A stretch of DNA of 40,926 nucleotides from Fortiea sp. LEGE XX443 (GCF_015206815.1 NZ_JADEXZ010000056.1:1-40926); one strand, 5' to 3'. Counted from the first letter of the stretch, positions 32,101 to 40,624 are shown. The notes: generated by a model not told the origin, from the sequence alone. A program made the numbers and translations.

Positions 32101-33110
32101 TACCCATTATTGAATCAACAATTGAAACTGTGACTCTCGCAGCCCAAGCTAAAGAAATTGAGTTGCAATTTTCTAGGTTTGAGGAGTGGGAGCCACAGCA
32201 CAATGAAAATGGAGCATCTTTAACTCCTCTTTTATGTTGTGTGCCTCAAGATACAGATTTGCCACCGCAATTTTTAATTTCTGGTGATTGCGATCGCTTG
32301 CAGCAGATCATTTGGAATTTGCTATCAAATGCCATCAAGTTTACACCCAAAGGCGGTAAAGTTGAAATTAAACTCTCCAAAAACATTGGTCATGTGCAAG
32401 AATCTTTACTCATCCCCAGTTACGCACAAATCCAAATAATTGATACAGGTATTGGCATTAAGCGAGAGTTTCTACCTTACGTATTTGATCGCTTCCGTCA
32501 AGCCGACAGTTCCAGCACCAGGGCGCACGGTGGTTTAGGATTAGGTTTAGCAATTGTGCGTCACTTGGTAGAGTTGCATGGTGGTACTCTACATGTAGAG
32601 AGCATGGGGGAAGGACAAGGAGCAACATTTACTGTCAAATTACCCTTGCTATTACCAAACAAAGAAACGATTTCTCAGCCTCTTAGCATCCCAGAAGCAA
32701 ACCTTGATGTTGTACCTTTATGTCCCTTGCTCACAGGTGTGCGAGTACTAGTTGTTGACGATGAAGCCGACACCCGCGAATACATGACCACAGTCTTGCA
32801 ACAATGTCAAGCCGAAGTGCAAGCTGTTGGTTCGGCACAAGAAGCATTACAAGTAATTTTCCAGTGGCAACCAGATGTGCTAATTAGTGATATTGGTATG
32901 CCTGGTGAAGATGGATATTCATTGATTCGCCAATTGCGATCGCAACCCCCAGAACAAGGTGGTAAAATTCCCGCAGCTGCTTTAACCGCCTACGCTAGAG
33001 CCGAAGATCGGATGCGTGCTATTCAAGAAGGTTTTCAACTACATTTACCTAAACCCATTGAACCTGCTGAATTAGCGACGGTAGTAGCCAGCCTTGTAAG
33101 AAGAACTTGA
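29187..33110 (+). CDS. Membrane-bound hybrid sensor histidine kinase / response regulator
   Basis: The product is 1307 residues. The N-terminal 300 residues contain about eight hydrophobic segments in a MASE-like membrane sensor. These are followed by PAS domains (about 310-430, 445-575 and 585-705), a GAF domain (about 725-875), HisKA with H904 in LSHELRSPLN, HATPase_c (about 1040-1160; NLLSNAIKFTPKGG, DTGIGIK, GGLGLGLAIV) and a C-terminal receiver (about 1190-1305) with VVDDEAD, phospho-acceptor D1235 in LISDIGMPG and K in HLPKP. All catalytic residues are present. The protein therefore passes phosphate from H904 to its own D1235 and then probably to an Hpt protein not in this window. The ligands of the PAS and GAF domains are unknown. 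It is transcribed alone. Confidence 0.92.
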   Translation: MLNSNHLQLQDVRNSIVVRVAAAISTLAGSFVLLGWMFDIEFLKNGNYPSLLTMTANTALCFVLLGVSLWLLQINKNKQSDVGLRQKIKVVVRALSLVPIIVASLTIIEYLFGWNFGIDELLFQDSPTPLLTSYPGRMGLNTALNFLLLGSALEFLVSLKSNCRNWYSQILVLIAGVISLEALIGYAYNVKILYSLFPSGTPMALHTVVLFSVLCVGILWSHVDKGFMRVVMSETYSGLLARRLLIAAIAVPLLSGWLIIQGQRNRHYDTAFAIAVFALILIIVFTFLIWQCAVVVQRLWYKNECAQKALRAYEEKLRSFVDSNVISILFGDVYGNIHQANDKFLGMMGYTREDLLAGRLNWEKITPPENLHLDEQAIAEAKANSTGACTPYKKEYIHKDGSRIPILIGYVLVGEKREESVAFILDLSDRQQAEEKILQLNRDLQRRVVELQTLLDVIPIGIGIAEDPECQNIRVNPCFAKQLGITPDQNASLSAPAEERPTTFKAYREGRELLPEELPMQYSAAHGVEVLNFEVDIIHDNGKVVNLLEYVAPLFDEEGKTRGCIGAFLDITSRKQTEELQQNQQKWLEDVLNLMPRPLLFIEPGTGRVTFANRAANELAGGEFPQGIPAEEHHTVYHYTDATGNRIPNDQMPGVRVARGERLDGVEMDWHTSKGVHSLLIFADTLPAMHSYPATCVVVFQDVTKLKQVEKALSLGNKRLQLLFNTASALLSSQEPLALINSVFCQLQEQISLDVYFNYLVEDNSQVMRLASYGGVAEELAKEIEWLEFGQAVCGTAAQCRQLIYVEDVQQATDVKTELIRSLGVKAYYCYPLIAQGKLFGTLSFGSRRRDFFTENQRGMMQAVGDQIAIAMERSSLITSLQQQTEQLQAANRMKDEFLAILSHELRSPLNAILGWAQLLRSRKLSDIQMAKALETIERNARAQTQMIEDLLDISRMIRGNLRLKVSTCNLVPIIESTIETVTLAAQAKEIELQFSRFEEWEPQHNENGASLTPLLCCVPQDTDLPPQFLISGDCDRLQQIIWNLLSNAIKFTPKGGKVEIKLSKNIGHVQESLLIPSYAQIQIIDTGIGIKREFLPYVFDRFRQADSSSTRAHGGLGLGLAIVRHLVELHGGTLHVESMGEGQGATFTVKLPLLLPNKETISQPLSIPEANLDVVPLCPLLTGVRVLVVDDEADTREYMTTVLQQCQAEVQAVGSAQEALQVIFQWQPDVLISDIGMPGEDGYSLIRQLRSQPPEQGGKIPAAALTAYARAEDRMRAIQEGFQLHLPKPIEPAELATVVASLVRRT

Positions 33111-33573
33111 AAAAAAGCGCGATCGCTGATATTGTTGCTGTCACCTGCGGTCATCTAAATACATACCATTTAAAGATGCGATAATCGCGTCTCTACTATA
33201 CATATTCATCTGCATTTATCCGCGGTTAATTATTTTTTTCTGTAGCTTATTCATCCAGAAATCACTACAAACAATTCTGGCGTTGCTGAATTTAGGGATG
33301 AAATAATGAACCGCAAAGTACGCAAAGTACGCATTCTCTACGAGAGGCTTCCGCCAACGCACAGCGTCTCGTAGAGAAGAAGAGGTTTTGAGAGATAAAT
33401 ATAAGAAAATCATCCCGCATTTACTTGAATGATTACTAAATATTAATGCGAAGTTTACGGCTCTTTTACCTCTTCTTATTGAAGCAGATTTATACTTCAA
33501 ACGCTTAAGTTCTACTTAGTTTCTGTAATAAATCCAGAAACAAGTGTAGTTTTTTTCAACAAATCAGCAACAC
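33111..33573. other. Intergenic region with dispersed palindrome
   Basis: No gene was found. The minus-strand frame at 33500-33216 crosses the repeat at 33334-33378 and is not credible. The region also carries CCGCAAAGTACGCAAAGTAC (33311-33330), a short direct repeat of a type common beside such palindromes. Confidence 0.5.
33334..33378. repeat. Dispersed palindrome TTCTCTACGAGA...TCTCGTAGAGAA
   Basis: The 12-base arms (33334-33345 and 33367-33378) are perfect inverted copies around a 21-base centre containing GGCTTCCGCC and AGCG. This is a well-known repeat shape in Nostoc and relatives. Confidence 0.8.
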
Positions 33574-34446
33574 ATGAACATGCAGAAGTCTAATTTTTTC
33601 AAGGCTATTCTACCTATTGCCTTACCAGCTACAATTTTCGCTCTGTTTAATGCTTTCCAAAAGCCACTTACTGCTCAAAGCGCAAGTTCAGCGAATCATT
33701 TAGTGTTAGGAAATCCCACTAACGCTGGTACTAGTTTCAGTAATTTATTATTGAGCAAATTTCAGTACGCAACCTCACATAACTGTTCCCGAGGAACACC
33801 CAATTGGGTAAGTTGGAAGTTAAACAATGAGTGGTTAGGAAGTGCGCCTCGCCAGGATGATTTTCGTGCAGATACTACCTTACCTTCCGGCTGCTATCGA
33901 GTCTCAGGTAGTAGTTACTCTGGTAGCGGATTTGACAGAGGACACATGTCTCCTTCTGCTGATAGAACCAACACAGTTGCCAATAATTCTGCTACATTCT
34001 TGATGACAAATATGATTCCCCAAGCCCCTGATAATAATCAAGGTGTATGGGCGAATCTGGAAAGTTATACTAGAAGCTTACTAACCTCAACTAACGAAAT
34101 TGTAATAATTTCCGGTTCTTATGGTACTGGCGGTACAGGGTCGAACGGTTTCAAAACCACAATTGATAGTGGTAGAATTACAGTCCCAGAAAGAACTTAC
34201 AAAGTGATTGTAATTTTACCTAAACCAAATTCTGGAGCTAGTAGCGTAACTACTGCTACAAGAGTAATTACTGTAGACATACCCAATACACAAGGTGTGA
34301 GAAACGCGAATTGGAGAGATTATAGAATTAGTGTTGATACTTTAGAATCAAGACTTACTAGTAGAACTGGAACTACCTACAATTTCCTTTCTAATGTTTC
34401 TTCATCTGTTCAAAGTGTAATTGAATCTAGAGTTGACAATTTATAA
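33574..34446 (+). CDS. nucA: Secreted NucA-like DNA/RNA non-specific endonuclease
   Basis: The product is 290 residues. A signal peptide is likely: basic start MNMQKSNFFK, hydrophobic 11-27, then PLTAQSASS with cleavage probably after AQS or TAQ. The beta-beta-alpha-metal nuclease domain carries DRGHMSPSADRT with general base H124, metal ligand N155 in PQAPDNNQGVW, and E163. It follows the Anabaena NucA pattern, which degrades single- and double-stranded DNA and RNA outside the cell, helped by a single Mg2+ or Mn2+. The partner inhibitor NuiA, which protects the cytoplasm in Anabaena, is not in this window. It is a single gene with A/T-rich flanks. Likely roles are nutrient scavenging or competition. 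Confidence 0.93.
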   Translation: MNMQKSNFFKAILPIALPATIFALFNAFQKPLTAQSASSANHLVLGNPTNAGTSFSNLLLSKFQYATSHNCSRGTPNWVSWKLNNEWLGSAPRQDDFRADTTLPSGCYRVSGSSYSGSGFDRGHMSPSADRTNTVANNSATFLMTNMIPQAPDNNQGVWANLESYTRSLLTSTNEIVIISGSYGTGGTGSNGFKTTIDSGRITVPERTYKVIVILPKPNSGASSVTTATRVITVDIPNTQGVRNANWRDYRISVDTLESRLTSRTGTTYNFLSNVSSSVQSVIESRVDNL

Positions 34447-34968
34447 AGATAGTTAGCTAAATCCATACCAAGTTGTCTTAGTTCGGATTATTGAATTGAA
34501 AGTTGGTTTAAGAACCACTTTGATTATCAACAAGACTAATTTTGATAACTTGGTAAGCTAATCGTCATTTAAATTGCACCATTTTCATGGTAATCAAAGC
34601 TGCAAACCCTCTCCCTTGCTCCCTGCTCCCTGCCCCCCTGCTGCCTCAATGTGCAAATTAAATGCTTAACAGCTTATTAAACCTAACTCAGTTTAATTTA
34701 CTTTCTACCTTGGGTTCAGGGCGATCGCATCTAAATGTTGACAAAGTGATCAGTAGAGGTGTGTTTATAGTAGTACAAATAAACTATATAACTAGTTAAG
34801 AAAGCGATCGCTCTCTCGTGATATTCTCATTCTCAAAAGTAGAATCAAGCCCAATGTTAAGTCTATTTAATTTATTTACGTAGATGTAGTTTACATATTA
34901 TGCAAAATTTAGCTCAAGATGCGCTGTCAACTTAGTTGACTTATCAGCACCCACTTGATCGCAGCATC
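34447..34968. other. Intergenic region between the nuclease and lysS
   Basis: No gene was found. It includes a low-complexity tract CTTGCTCCCTGCTCCCTGCC (about 34613-34632), two HIP1 sites and the lysS promoter region. An imperfect inverted match (TACCAAGTTGTC at 34467 and GATAACTTGGTA at 34544) could form a long-range stem downstream of the nuclease gene. Confidence 0.45.
34926..34940. promoter_or_regulatory. Palindrome GTCAACTTAGTTGAC upstream of lysS
   Basis: Six perfect inverted bases flank a TTA spacer. It is centred about 48 bases before the start inferred from the -10 at 34969-34974, a location suited to an activator or operator. I cannot name the regulator. Confidence 0.4.
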
Positions 34969-34974
34969 TATAAT
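34969..34974 (+). promoter_or_regulatory. -10 box of lysS
   Basis: TATAAT lies 28 bases before the lysS ATG, implying a 5' leader of about 20 bases. No -35 hexamer is found at normal spacing. Confidence 0.5.
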
Positions 34975-35002
34975 TAATCTTGCCCTATTCTAGTTCGTTA
35001 CC

Positions 35003-36688
35003 ATGTCGGAAGAAGATATCCGTGCCGCCAGGCTGGAAAAAGTAGACCAGATTAAGCAGTTAGGGGCTAATCCCTACGCCTATCGTTGGGAATCTACCCA
35101 TAACGCCGCCCAGTTGCAAGAAAAATTTGCTGATTTACCCAGTGGCGAAGAAGTGGATTTAGAAGTTGCCGTTGCCGGGCGCATTATGGCGCGTCGGGTT
35201 TTTGGTAAGTTAGCATTCTTCACCTTGCAAGACGAAACCGGCAACATACAGCTTTATCTGGAAAAAAATCGTATCCAAGAAAGCATGGCAGAGATTGATG
35301 CTGAGGCTTTCAACCACCTAAAGCAATTCACAGATGCAGGCGATATTCTGGGAGTTAAAGGCACAATCAAACGGACTGAAAAGGGCGAATTATCAGTCTA
35401 CGTCAAACAATACACCATCCTGACCAAATCCCTACTGCCTCTACCCGACAAGTGGCATGGATTAACAGATGTTGCCAAGCGCTACCGTCAGCGCTACGTT
35501 GACTTGATTGTTAACCCCGAAGTCCGGCAAACTTTTCGCCGTCGCGCCCAAATAACTGCCGGTATTCGCCGCTATTTAGAACAGCGAGATTTTCTCGAAA
35601 TTGAAACGCCTGTTTTGCAAAGTGAAGCTGGCGGTGCAGATGCACGTCCCTTCGTCACCTATCACAACACCTTAGAAATGGAATTGTATCTGCGGATTGC
35701 CACAGAACTCCATCTCAAGCGGTTGATTGTCGGTGGCTTTGAAAAAGTGTTTGAATTGGGGCGAATTTTTCGCAATGAAGGCATTTCCACACGCCACAAC
35801 CCCGAATTTACCTCAATCGAAGTTTACCAAGCCTACGCCGACTACAACGATATGATGGCGCTGACGGAAGGAATTATTACCACCGTCGCCCAAGAAGTTC
35901 TCGACACATTGCAAATTACTTACCAAGGGGAAACTGTAGATTTAACACCACCTTGGCGACGGGTGACAATGCACGATTTAGTCAAAGAACATACGGGTTT
36001 AGACTTCAATTCATTCCAAACATTAGCAGAAGCAAAAACAGCAGCTAAAAATGCTGGGATTCCTGGTGTAGATGAAGCCCAATCAATTGGTAAGATACTA
36101 AATTTAGCTTTTGAAGAGAAAGTAGAAGCTAACTTGATTCAGCCTACCTTTGTCATTGACTATCCCGTAGAAATCTCGCCGTTAGCCAAGCCGCACCGTT
36201 CTGTGGCTGGTTTGGTAGAACGATTTGAGTTATTTATTGTGGGACGTGAAACTGCTAACAGTTTCTCAGAATTAACCGATCCCATCGACCAAAGAGAACG
36301 TTTAGAAGCCCAAGCCGCCCGCAAAGCTGCTGGTGACTTAGAAGCCCAAGGCGTAGATGAAGACTTCCTCACAGCGTTAGAATACGGAATGCCACCTACG
36401 GGCGGCCTAGGTATTGGAATTGATCGGTTAGTGATGTTATTGACTGATTCTGCAAGTATTCGGGATGTAATCGCATTCCCCTTACTCAAGCCTGAAGGTA
36501 GTTTTATCAAAGAATTTAGCTATGATTCAAACACTCAAACACTGACTATTGAGTTTGATGGCGGAAGTGTTTACGAGTATTTTAAAATACCATCCAGTGT
36601 TAAGGAAGATTTAGACAATGCAGCGTCTAAAGGTCAATATTTTCATAAGTTTATTAAAGGAAAATTTAAGTATGAACAATTAAGTTGA
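35003..36688 (+). CDS. lysS: Lysyl-tRNA synthetase (class II) with C-terminal KTSC domain
   Basis: The product is 561 residues. It charges tRNA-Lys with lysine using ATP. An OB-fold anticodon-binding domain (about 50-150) is followed by the class II core with motif 1 around [15 protein letters not shown], motif 2 [18 protein letters not shown] and motif 3 [13 protein letters not shown]. Residues 501-561 form an extra module ([18 protein letters not shown], then [17 protein letters not shown]) matching the KTSC domain, a small beta-rich domain named after its occurrence on some LysRS C-termini and otherwise found as a stand-alone protein; its role is unknown. The core length of about 500 agrees with ordinary LysRS, so the tail is a true addition and not a frameshift. 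ATG 35003 is the only sensible start. Confidence 0.95.
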   Translation: MSEEDIRAARLEKVDQIKQLGANPYAYRWESTHNAAQLQEKFADLPSGEEVDLEVAVAGRIMARRVFGKLAFFTLQDETGNIQLYLEKNRIQESMAEIDAEAFNHLKQFTDAGDILGVKGTIKRTEKGELSVYVKQYTILTKSLLPLPDKWHGLTDVAKRYRQRYVDLIVNPEVRQTFRRRAQITAGIRRYLEQRDFLEIETPVLQSEAGGADARPFVTYHNTLEMELYLRIATELHLKRLIVGGFEKVFELGRIFRNEGISTRHNPEFTSIEVYQAYADYNDMMALTEGIITTVAQEVLDTLQITYQGETVDLTPPWRRVTMHDLVKEHTGLDFNSFQTLAEAKTAAKNAGIPGVDEAQSIGKILNLAFEEKVEANLIQPTFVIDYPVEISPLAKPHRSVAGLVERFELFIVGRETANSFSELTDPIDQRERLEAQAARKAAGDLEAQGVDEDFLTALEYGMPPTGGLGIGIDRLVMLLTDSASIRDVIAFPLLKPEGSFIKEFSYDSNTQTLTIEFDGGSVYEYFKIPSSVKEDLDNAASKGQYFHKFIKGKFKYEQLS

Positions 36689-36722
36689 GATGTGGGATAT
36701 TTAATTTTTGTAATAAATATAA

Positions 36723-36781
36723 GGTGTGTTAACGTTTCCGCAGGGAAGCATAACGCACCACCCAAATCTTTTGGTGCGTTA
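36723..36781. repeat. Dispersed GGTG...CGCACC hairpin, copy B
   Basis: GGTGTGTTAACGTTTCC pairs imperfectly with GGAAGCATAACGCACC (36744-36759). In addition TAACGCACC (36751-36759) pairs perfectly with GGTGCGTTA (36773-36781), so two alternative hairpins compete for the same middle arm. Related to 22658-22686. Confidence 0.6.
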
Positions 36782-36793
36782 CGGTTTACGCCT

Positions 36794-36824
36794 AACCCAA
36801 CAAAAGCCTTGGTGCTGTTGGGTT
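36794..36824. repeat. AACCCAACA/TGTTGGGTT hairpin
   Basis: Nine perfect base pairs (36794-36802 with 36816-36824) around a 13-base loop lie between the convergent lysS and SDR genes. There is no T-run; it is a dispersed-repeat type rather than a clear terminator. Confidence 0.55.
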
Positions 36825-36852
36825 AAGCGACAGCGCAACCCAACTTTGTATA

Positions 36853-37512
36853 TCAGACAACGTTAGCAAATAACTCTCCAAAGCTTTTTGTACTAGCGTC
36901 AGGTCTAGCTACAATCTCAACAATTTTATTACGTGCAGCTGGCTCAAATAGTGCTTCGACAGAAACTTGAGCAACTTTTTGTCGAGGAAGACTACCCTCA
37001 AATAATGTATCTGCACTTTGCATAACGATCGCATCGGAGTTATCTTCGTTTTTTAAACCGCCAGGCCGCACAATAGTATAGGTAAGACCACTTTTCTGGA
37101 TGTATTCTTCCGCTTGCTTTTTCCAAACTAAAATTAACCAGAATAGATTCAAGGGATGGAATAACTGAGAAGTACACAAGGAGGAAACCAAAACAAAATG
37201 CTCAATTCCTTTGGCTTTAGCAGCATCCACTAAATTTTTAGTACCTTCAAAATCTACTTTATATGGCCCAGTTGGATCAAAACTTGGTTTTGCACCAGTC
37301 GCACACAGCAACACAGTACTATCTCCCAAAGCAGTAGGGAGGCTTTCTGGTTGCAACACATCACCTGCAATTAACTCAGCCTCAGGGGGTAAAATTGCTC
37401 TAGCTTTCTGTATATCTCGCACTAACGCACGCACGGGAATGTTACGCGCTACTAACTCTTTGACAATTCTACTCCCTGTCTCACCTGTGGCTCCTGCTAC
37501 AAATGCTTTCAT
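36853..37512 (-). CDS. Atypical short-chain dehydrogenase (NAD(P)-binding, NmrA/SDR_a5-like)
   Basis: The product is 219 residues. The Rossmann motif GATGETG (7-13) is followed by LVRD (33-36) and GDVLQPESL (49-57). HFVLVSSL and TIVRPGGL are the remaining family segments; the YxxxK catalytic pair is not in the classical arrangement (WKKQAEEYIQKSG instead). Similar proteins in plants bind at thylakoids or chloroplast envelopes (for example Tic62-like proteins) and cyanobacterial ones are mostly uncharacterised. It probably binds NADPH and may act as a redox sensor, not a dehydrogenase. It is a single gene, convergent with lysS. Confidence 0.82.
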   Translation of the reverse strand: MKAFVAGATGETGSRIVKELVARNIPVRALVRDIQKARAILPPEAELIAGDVLQPESLPTALGDSTVLLCATGAKPSFDPTGPYKVDFEGTKNLVDAAKAKGIEHFVLVSSLCTSQLFHPLNLFWLILVWKKQAEEYIQKSGLTYTIVRPGGLKNEDNSDAIVMQSADTLFEGSLPRQKVAQVSVEALFEPAARNKIVEIVARPDASTKSFGELFANVV

Positions 37513-37686
37513 TACAAACGCTATCCTAAAAAACTAGTGTGTGATTTATCCGTATTTTAGTGATTTCATAAAGTTCATGACGGAACCTTAAAATTTCAGC
37601 CAAAATAGAATCTTGCGTGCGAAATCACCCAAGTAAGCTGGGAATTATTAATATAGCCAAACGCCAACTCAGAGGGGAACGCATTG

Positions 37687-38370
37687 ATGCTTTCAACAAA
37701 CGGCGAATATCAATCTTTTGATATAAAAGAAACTGTTTTACCTGTAGAATCTAATGCAGTAGAAACTGATGATGTAGTTACAGATACAAATTTCGGGACA
37801 CAAACCCAGTTTTGCGGTTGCTATAGCGATTTTATGGAGATGTACGCCCCAGTACATCAAGTTGCTGAATATCTCAATGCTCATTCGTCGTGGTTTACAC
37901 GTTGTGCCGAACCAATGAAGGTACAGCCATTGGGAGAAAATGGTTATGCGTTGATTATTGGACGTTTTGGCTCTTTTGGTTATGAAGTAGAGCCAAAAAT
38001 TGGTTTAGAACTTTTACCACCGCAAGAAGGGATATATTACATTCGGACGATCGCTATTCCTGACTATCAAGCACCGGGCTATGATGTAGATTATCGGGCA
38101 TCAATGCAATTAAAAGAGGATCAAACTGACGATGCTGCGACTATTTCAGGTGAAATAACGCGCGTTGAATGGGAATTAGATTTAAAAGTTTATCTTCACT
38201 TTCCCCGGTTTATTCAACGATTGCCCAAGTCTTTAATTCAATCTACAGGCGATCGCTTGCTTAATCAAATTGTCCGTCAAGTCTCTCGCCGTTTAACACG
38301 CAAAGTTCAAGAAGATTTTCATCAGTCTTTGGGAATACCTTTTTCCGGTAATTCTAAGAAAAAGCGATAA
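37687..38370 (+). CDS. DUF1997 family protein
   Basis: The product is 227 residues from ATG 37687, with GAGGGGAA (37672-37679) as ribosome-binding site; an adjacent TTG at 37684 is less likely. The first 45 residues are acidic and probably disordered. The rest fits the DUF1997 pattern conserved in cyanobacteria and plastids: EYLNAHSSWFTRCAEPM, PLGENGYALIIGRFG and VYLHFPRFIQRLPKSL. No function is established. There is no signal peptide or membrane helix; the C-terminus is basic (SGNSKKKR). The family's cyanobacteria-plus-plants distribution hints at a photosynthesis-related role, which is inference. Confidence 0.8.
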   Translation: MLSTNGEYQSFDIKETVLPVESNAVETDDVVTDTNFGTQTQFCGCYSDFMEMYAPVHQVAEYLNAHSSWFTRCAEPMKVQPLGENGYALIIGRFGSFGYEVEPKIGLELLPPQEGIYYIRTIAIPDYQAPGYDVDYRASMQLKEDQTDDAATISGEITRVEWELDLKVYLHFPRFIQRLPKSLIQSTGDRLLNQIVRQVSRRLTRKVQEDFHQSLGIPFSGNSKKKR

Positions 38371-38378
38371 GTCCAGAG

Positions 38379-38421
38379 TCAATAGTCAATAGTCCAAAAA
38401 TTTTTGACCATTGACTATTGA
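38379..38421. terminator. Bidirectional hairpin between DUF1997 and DUF4079 genes
   Basis: TCAATAGTCAAT (38379-38390) is complementary to ATTGACTATTGA (38410-38421), and the inner GTC-C-AAAAA/TTTTT-GAC also pairs. The A5/T5 centre provides runs on both strands. It lies between two convergent stops (38370 and 38436) and fits a shared terminator. Confidence 0.55.
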
Positions 38422-38435
38422 TTATTGATCATTAA

Positions 38436-38906
38436 TTATGCGTTGCTAAGAATTCTTTGGACAATTTGCACGCCACTGATAGCCTGCCAGGTAAAAAGAC
38501 CTAAAATCACAAAATTCAACAAAATGTGAGTCATTCTTGCCCAATTAGCTCCTTTCTGCATAAAAGGAGATAAGGACGCAGAAAAAGCAATTAAACCAGT
38601 CATTCCCAACCCCGCCAGCAGGTGCGGCCCCACGAATAGCTTACCGTTATTTATGTAAGTGACAGCCATACCACCAATTGCACCTGCTACCATCAAAGCT
38701 AAAAGAATCGACCCTATTTGGTAGTGTTTGACGTTAAATTTACCTTTGATCAGTTCTTTCTTTTCATCCCCTTGAGCGTTTCTGGTACGCTGTACTTGCA
38801 ACCCCAAGTAAGCAGCATAAAATGAAAGCGCTAAAAGTACCCACATCATTAGCGGGTGGAAAAAGTTAAGCCAATATTTAACCGCGGGTGATAGTTCCAG
38901 AGTCAT
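38436..38906 (-). CDS. DUF4079 membrane protein
   Basis: The product is 156 residues from ATG 38906-38904, with GGCGAG upstream; an in-frame TTG at 38921 would add 5 residues. Four hydrophobic segments lie near 12-34, 62-82, 95-113 and 125-148. Conserved-looking histidines occur at the segment ends: NFFHPLMMW, VKHYQIGS, GPHLLAGL and MTHILLNF. Paired histidines in a four-helix bundle are reminiscent of b-type cytochrome or ferric-reductase-like heme sites, but heme binding is inference. DUF4079 is found in cyanobacteria and chloroplasts, so a thylakoid location is plausible. The soluble loop (37-60) is basic. Confidence 0.75.
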   Translation of the reverse strand: MTLELSPAVKYWLNFFHPLMMWVLLALSFYAAYLGLQVQRTRNAQGDEKKELIKGKFNVKHYQIGSILLALMVAGAIGGMAVTYINNGKLFVGPHLLAGLGMTGLIAFSASLSPFMQKGANWARMTHILLNFVILGLFTWQAISGVQIVQRILSNA

Positions 38907-38952
38907 TGTGTTCTCGCCCAATTCTTAAATCTTAATAAAAATTAGCATAAGT

Positions 38953-38993
38953 TTAATGCTAATTCGTAATTCGTAGTTCGTAATTCGTAATTA
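38953..38993. repeat. AATTCGTAATTCGTAGTTCGTAA-type direct repeats
   Basis: AATTCGTA or AGTTCGTA units follow one another between the DUF4079 gene and the ankyrin gene. Such TTCGTAATTCG tracts are common low-complexity intergenic repeats in filamentous cyanobacteria. Confidence 0.6.
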
Positions 38994-39174
38994 ATCAGGT
39001 GTGATGTACTGTGTACATTCTTCGGGTTGAGCATTCCTCCTGCAATATAACTTCACAAACTAGACTATTTTTACTCAGCACTTTCTTCAGATAGCCCTAT
39101 TGCAAAAGTACTCAAAGAATTTCAAACTAAGTTTGGGGACTAGATGATAAAACTGCCTGGGCAGGATTTAATTC

Positions 39175-40452
39175 ATGACTGAAAACAACGATGTCTTACT
39201 GCTGAAGGCTGCGAAGAGTGGGGATATCAAGCGGCTAAGTGAGATTTTAGCTACTGGTGTGAATGTGGATGCGGGCGATCGCTATGGGACTACAGCGTTA
39301 ATGTATGCTGCTAATTTAGGCTACACCGAAATTGTGCGATCGCTTTTAGATGCGGGGGCAAATATCAACTTACCCAGAAAACGCTATGGGTTAACAGCGT
39401 TGATGTTGGCTGCTAGTAATCAACAGGTAGATATTGTGCAGCTTTTAGTATCGAGAGATGCTGATGTTGATGCTATCAATGAAGATGGCAGCACAGCATT
39501 GATGGCAGCTGCACTCAAAGGTTATGTAGAAATAGTGCGGATATTACTTGCTGCTGGTTCTGATGTAAATATTGCCGATAAAGACGATGACACTGCTTTG
39601 AAATTGGCGGTGAAACAGGGACATGCAGTAGTTGTGCAACTATTAGCACAAAATAACTCAGATGTAAATCACCAAGATGAAGATGGTGAAACACTGTTGA
39701 TGATTGCTGCGGATTTGGGAAATTTGGAGATTGTCCAAGCATTGTTAGTGGCTGGTGCAGATGTCAACTTACAAAACAGCGATGGTGGTACAGCGCTATT
39801 GGCCGCTGCGGCTGCTGGCAATAGTGCGATCGCATCTGTTTTACTAGAGAAAGGTGCAGAAATTCTTCACCAAGACAAAGACGGCGAAACTGCATTACAT
39901 ATTGCTGTTGTCGAAGGCCATATTAACGTAGTACAAGTGTTACTAAGTCGTGGTGCCAATGTCCAAGTCAGAAATAACTTAGGCGACACACCCATATTAG
40001 TCGCCGTATTGCAAGGATACAGCGAAATTCTCGAAGCACTGCTGCGTTCAGGCGCAAGTCCTTATGCAGAAGCAGAGATTCCTTTAATCGCTGCAATATC
40101 CTTGGGACATACCCAAACAGTCAAAGTATTATTAGACTACGGTGCTAATCCTAATACTCTGGGAAATGACAGTCAGACTGCTTTACTCAAGGCTGCGAAA
40201 CGCAACCACATAGAAATCATGAAACTGCTACTAGCCAAAGGTGCAGATGTTAATTTTCAAGACATAGCTGGGGCAACAGCATTAATGTGGGCTACCTCTG
40301 GGGGTTACACTGAAACTGTGCAGATATTACTTAACGCAGGCGCAAATCTGAATTTGAAAAATCGCGGTGGCTATACTGCCTTAATGCTGGCAGAATTTAA
40401 CGGCTATCAAGATATAGTCAAAACTTTGCAACAAGCTGGCGCACAAGAATAA
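39175..40452 (+). CDS. Ankyrin-repeat protein, 13 units
   Basis: The product is 425 residues, made entirely of 33-residue ankyrin repeats of the form DGxTALMxAAxxGYxEIVxxLLxAGADVNxxN. I count 13, the first degenerate, and unit 10 lacks three residues. There is no signal peptide, membrane helix or catalytic domain; the acidic MTENND start and short QAGAQE end suggest a complete protein. Ankyrin stacks bind other proteins. Nothing nearby points to a partner; the gene is preceded by its own promoter region and followed by the element at 40529. It is one of three large repeat-scaffold proteins in the window. Confidence 0.9.
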   Translation: MTENNDVLLLKAAKSGDIKRLSEILATGVNVDAGDRYGTTALMYAANLGYTEIVRSLLDAGANINLPRKRYGLTALMLAASNQQVDIVQLLVSRDADVDAINEDGSTALMAAALKGYVEIVRILLAAGSDVNIADKDDDTALKLAVKQGHAVVVQLLAQNNSDVNHQDEDGETLLMIAADLGNLEIVQALLVAGADVNLQNSDGGTALLAAAAAGNSAIASVLLEKGAEILHQDKDGETALHIAVVEGHINVVQVLLSRGANVQVRNNLGDTPILVAVLQGYSEILEALLRSGASPYAEAEIPLIAAISLGHTQTVKVLLDYGANPNTLGNDSQTALLKAAKRNHIEIMKLLLAKGADVNFQDIAGATALMWATSGGYTETVQILLNAGANLNLKNRGGYTALMLAEFNGYQDIVKTLQQAGAQE

Positions 40453-40528
40453 TATTGTGTCTGGTGAAAACCTACCATTGTTTGGGGAAGCTAAACCTTG
40501 TCGGGAGCAATGCGATTTTGTGAGGTGA

Positions 40529-40624
40529 GGCAGGAGGCAGAGGGCAGAAGGCAGAAGGGAAGAGGTTTTCAACCTACTTTACTTTCCGTTACATAGTTCC
40601 GTTTATTTGCACCTTTCTACTTAT
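40529..40624. mobile_element. Miniature element, copy 3 (96 bp, left end lost)
   Basis: It shares the purine-rich GGCAGGAGGCAGAGGGCAG segment, the CTACTTTACTTTCCGTTACA block and the right terminus CACCTTTCTACTTA (40611-40624) with copies 1 and 2. The left terminal repeat is absent: GTGAGGTGAGG stands in its place. Confidence 0.7.

Noticed and set aside
33216-33500. 94-codon minus-strand frame
   Set aside because: It spans the dispersed palindrome at 33334-33378; the translated repeat (RDAVRWRKPLVENAYFA-like) is a common annotation artefact in cyanobacteria.
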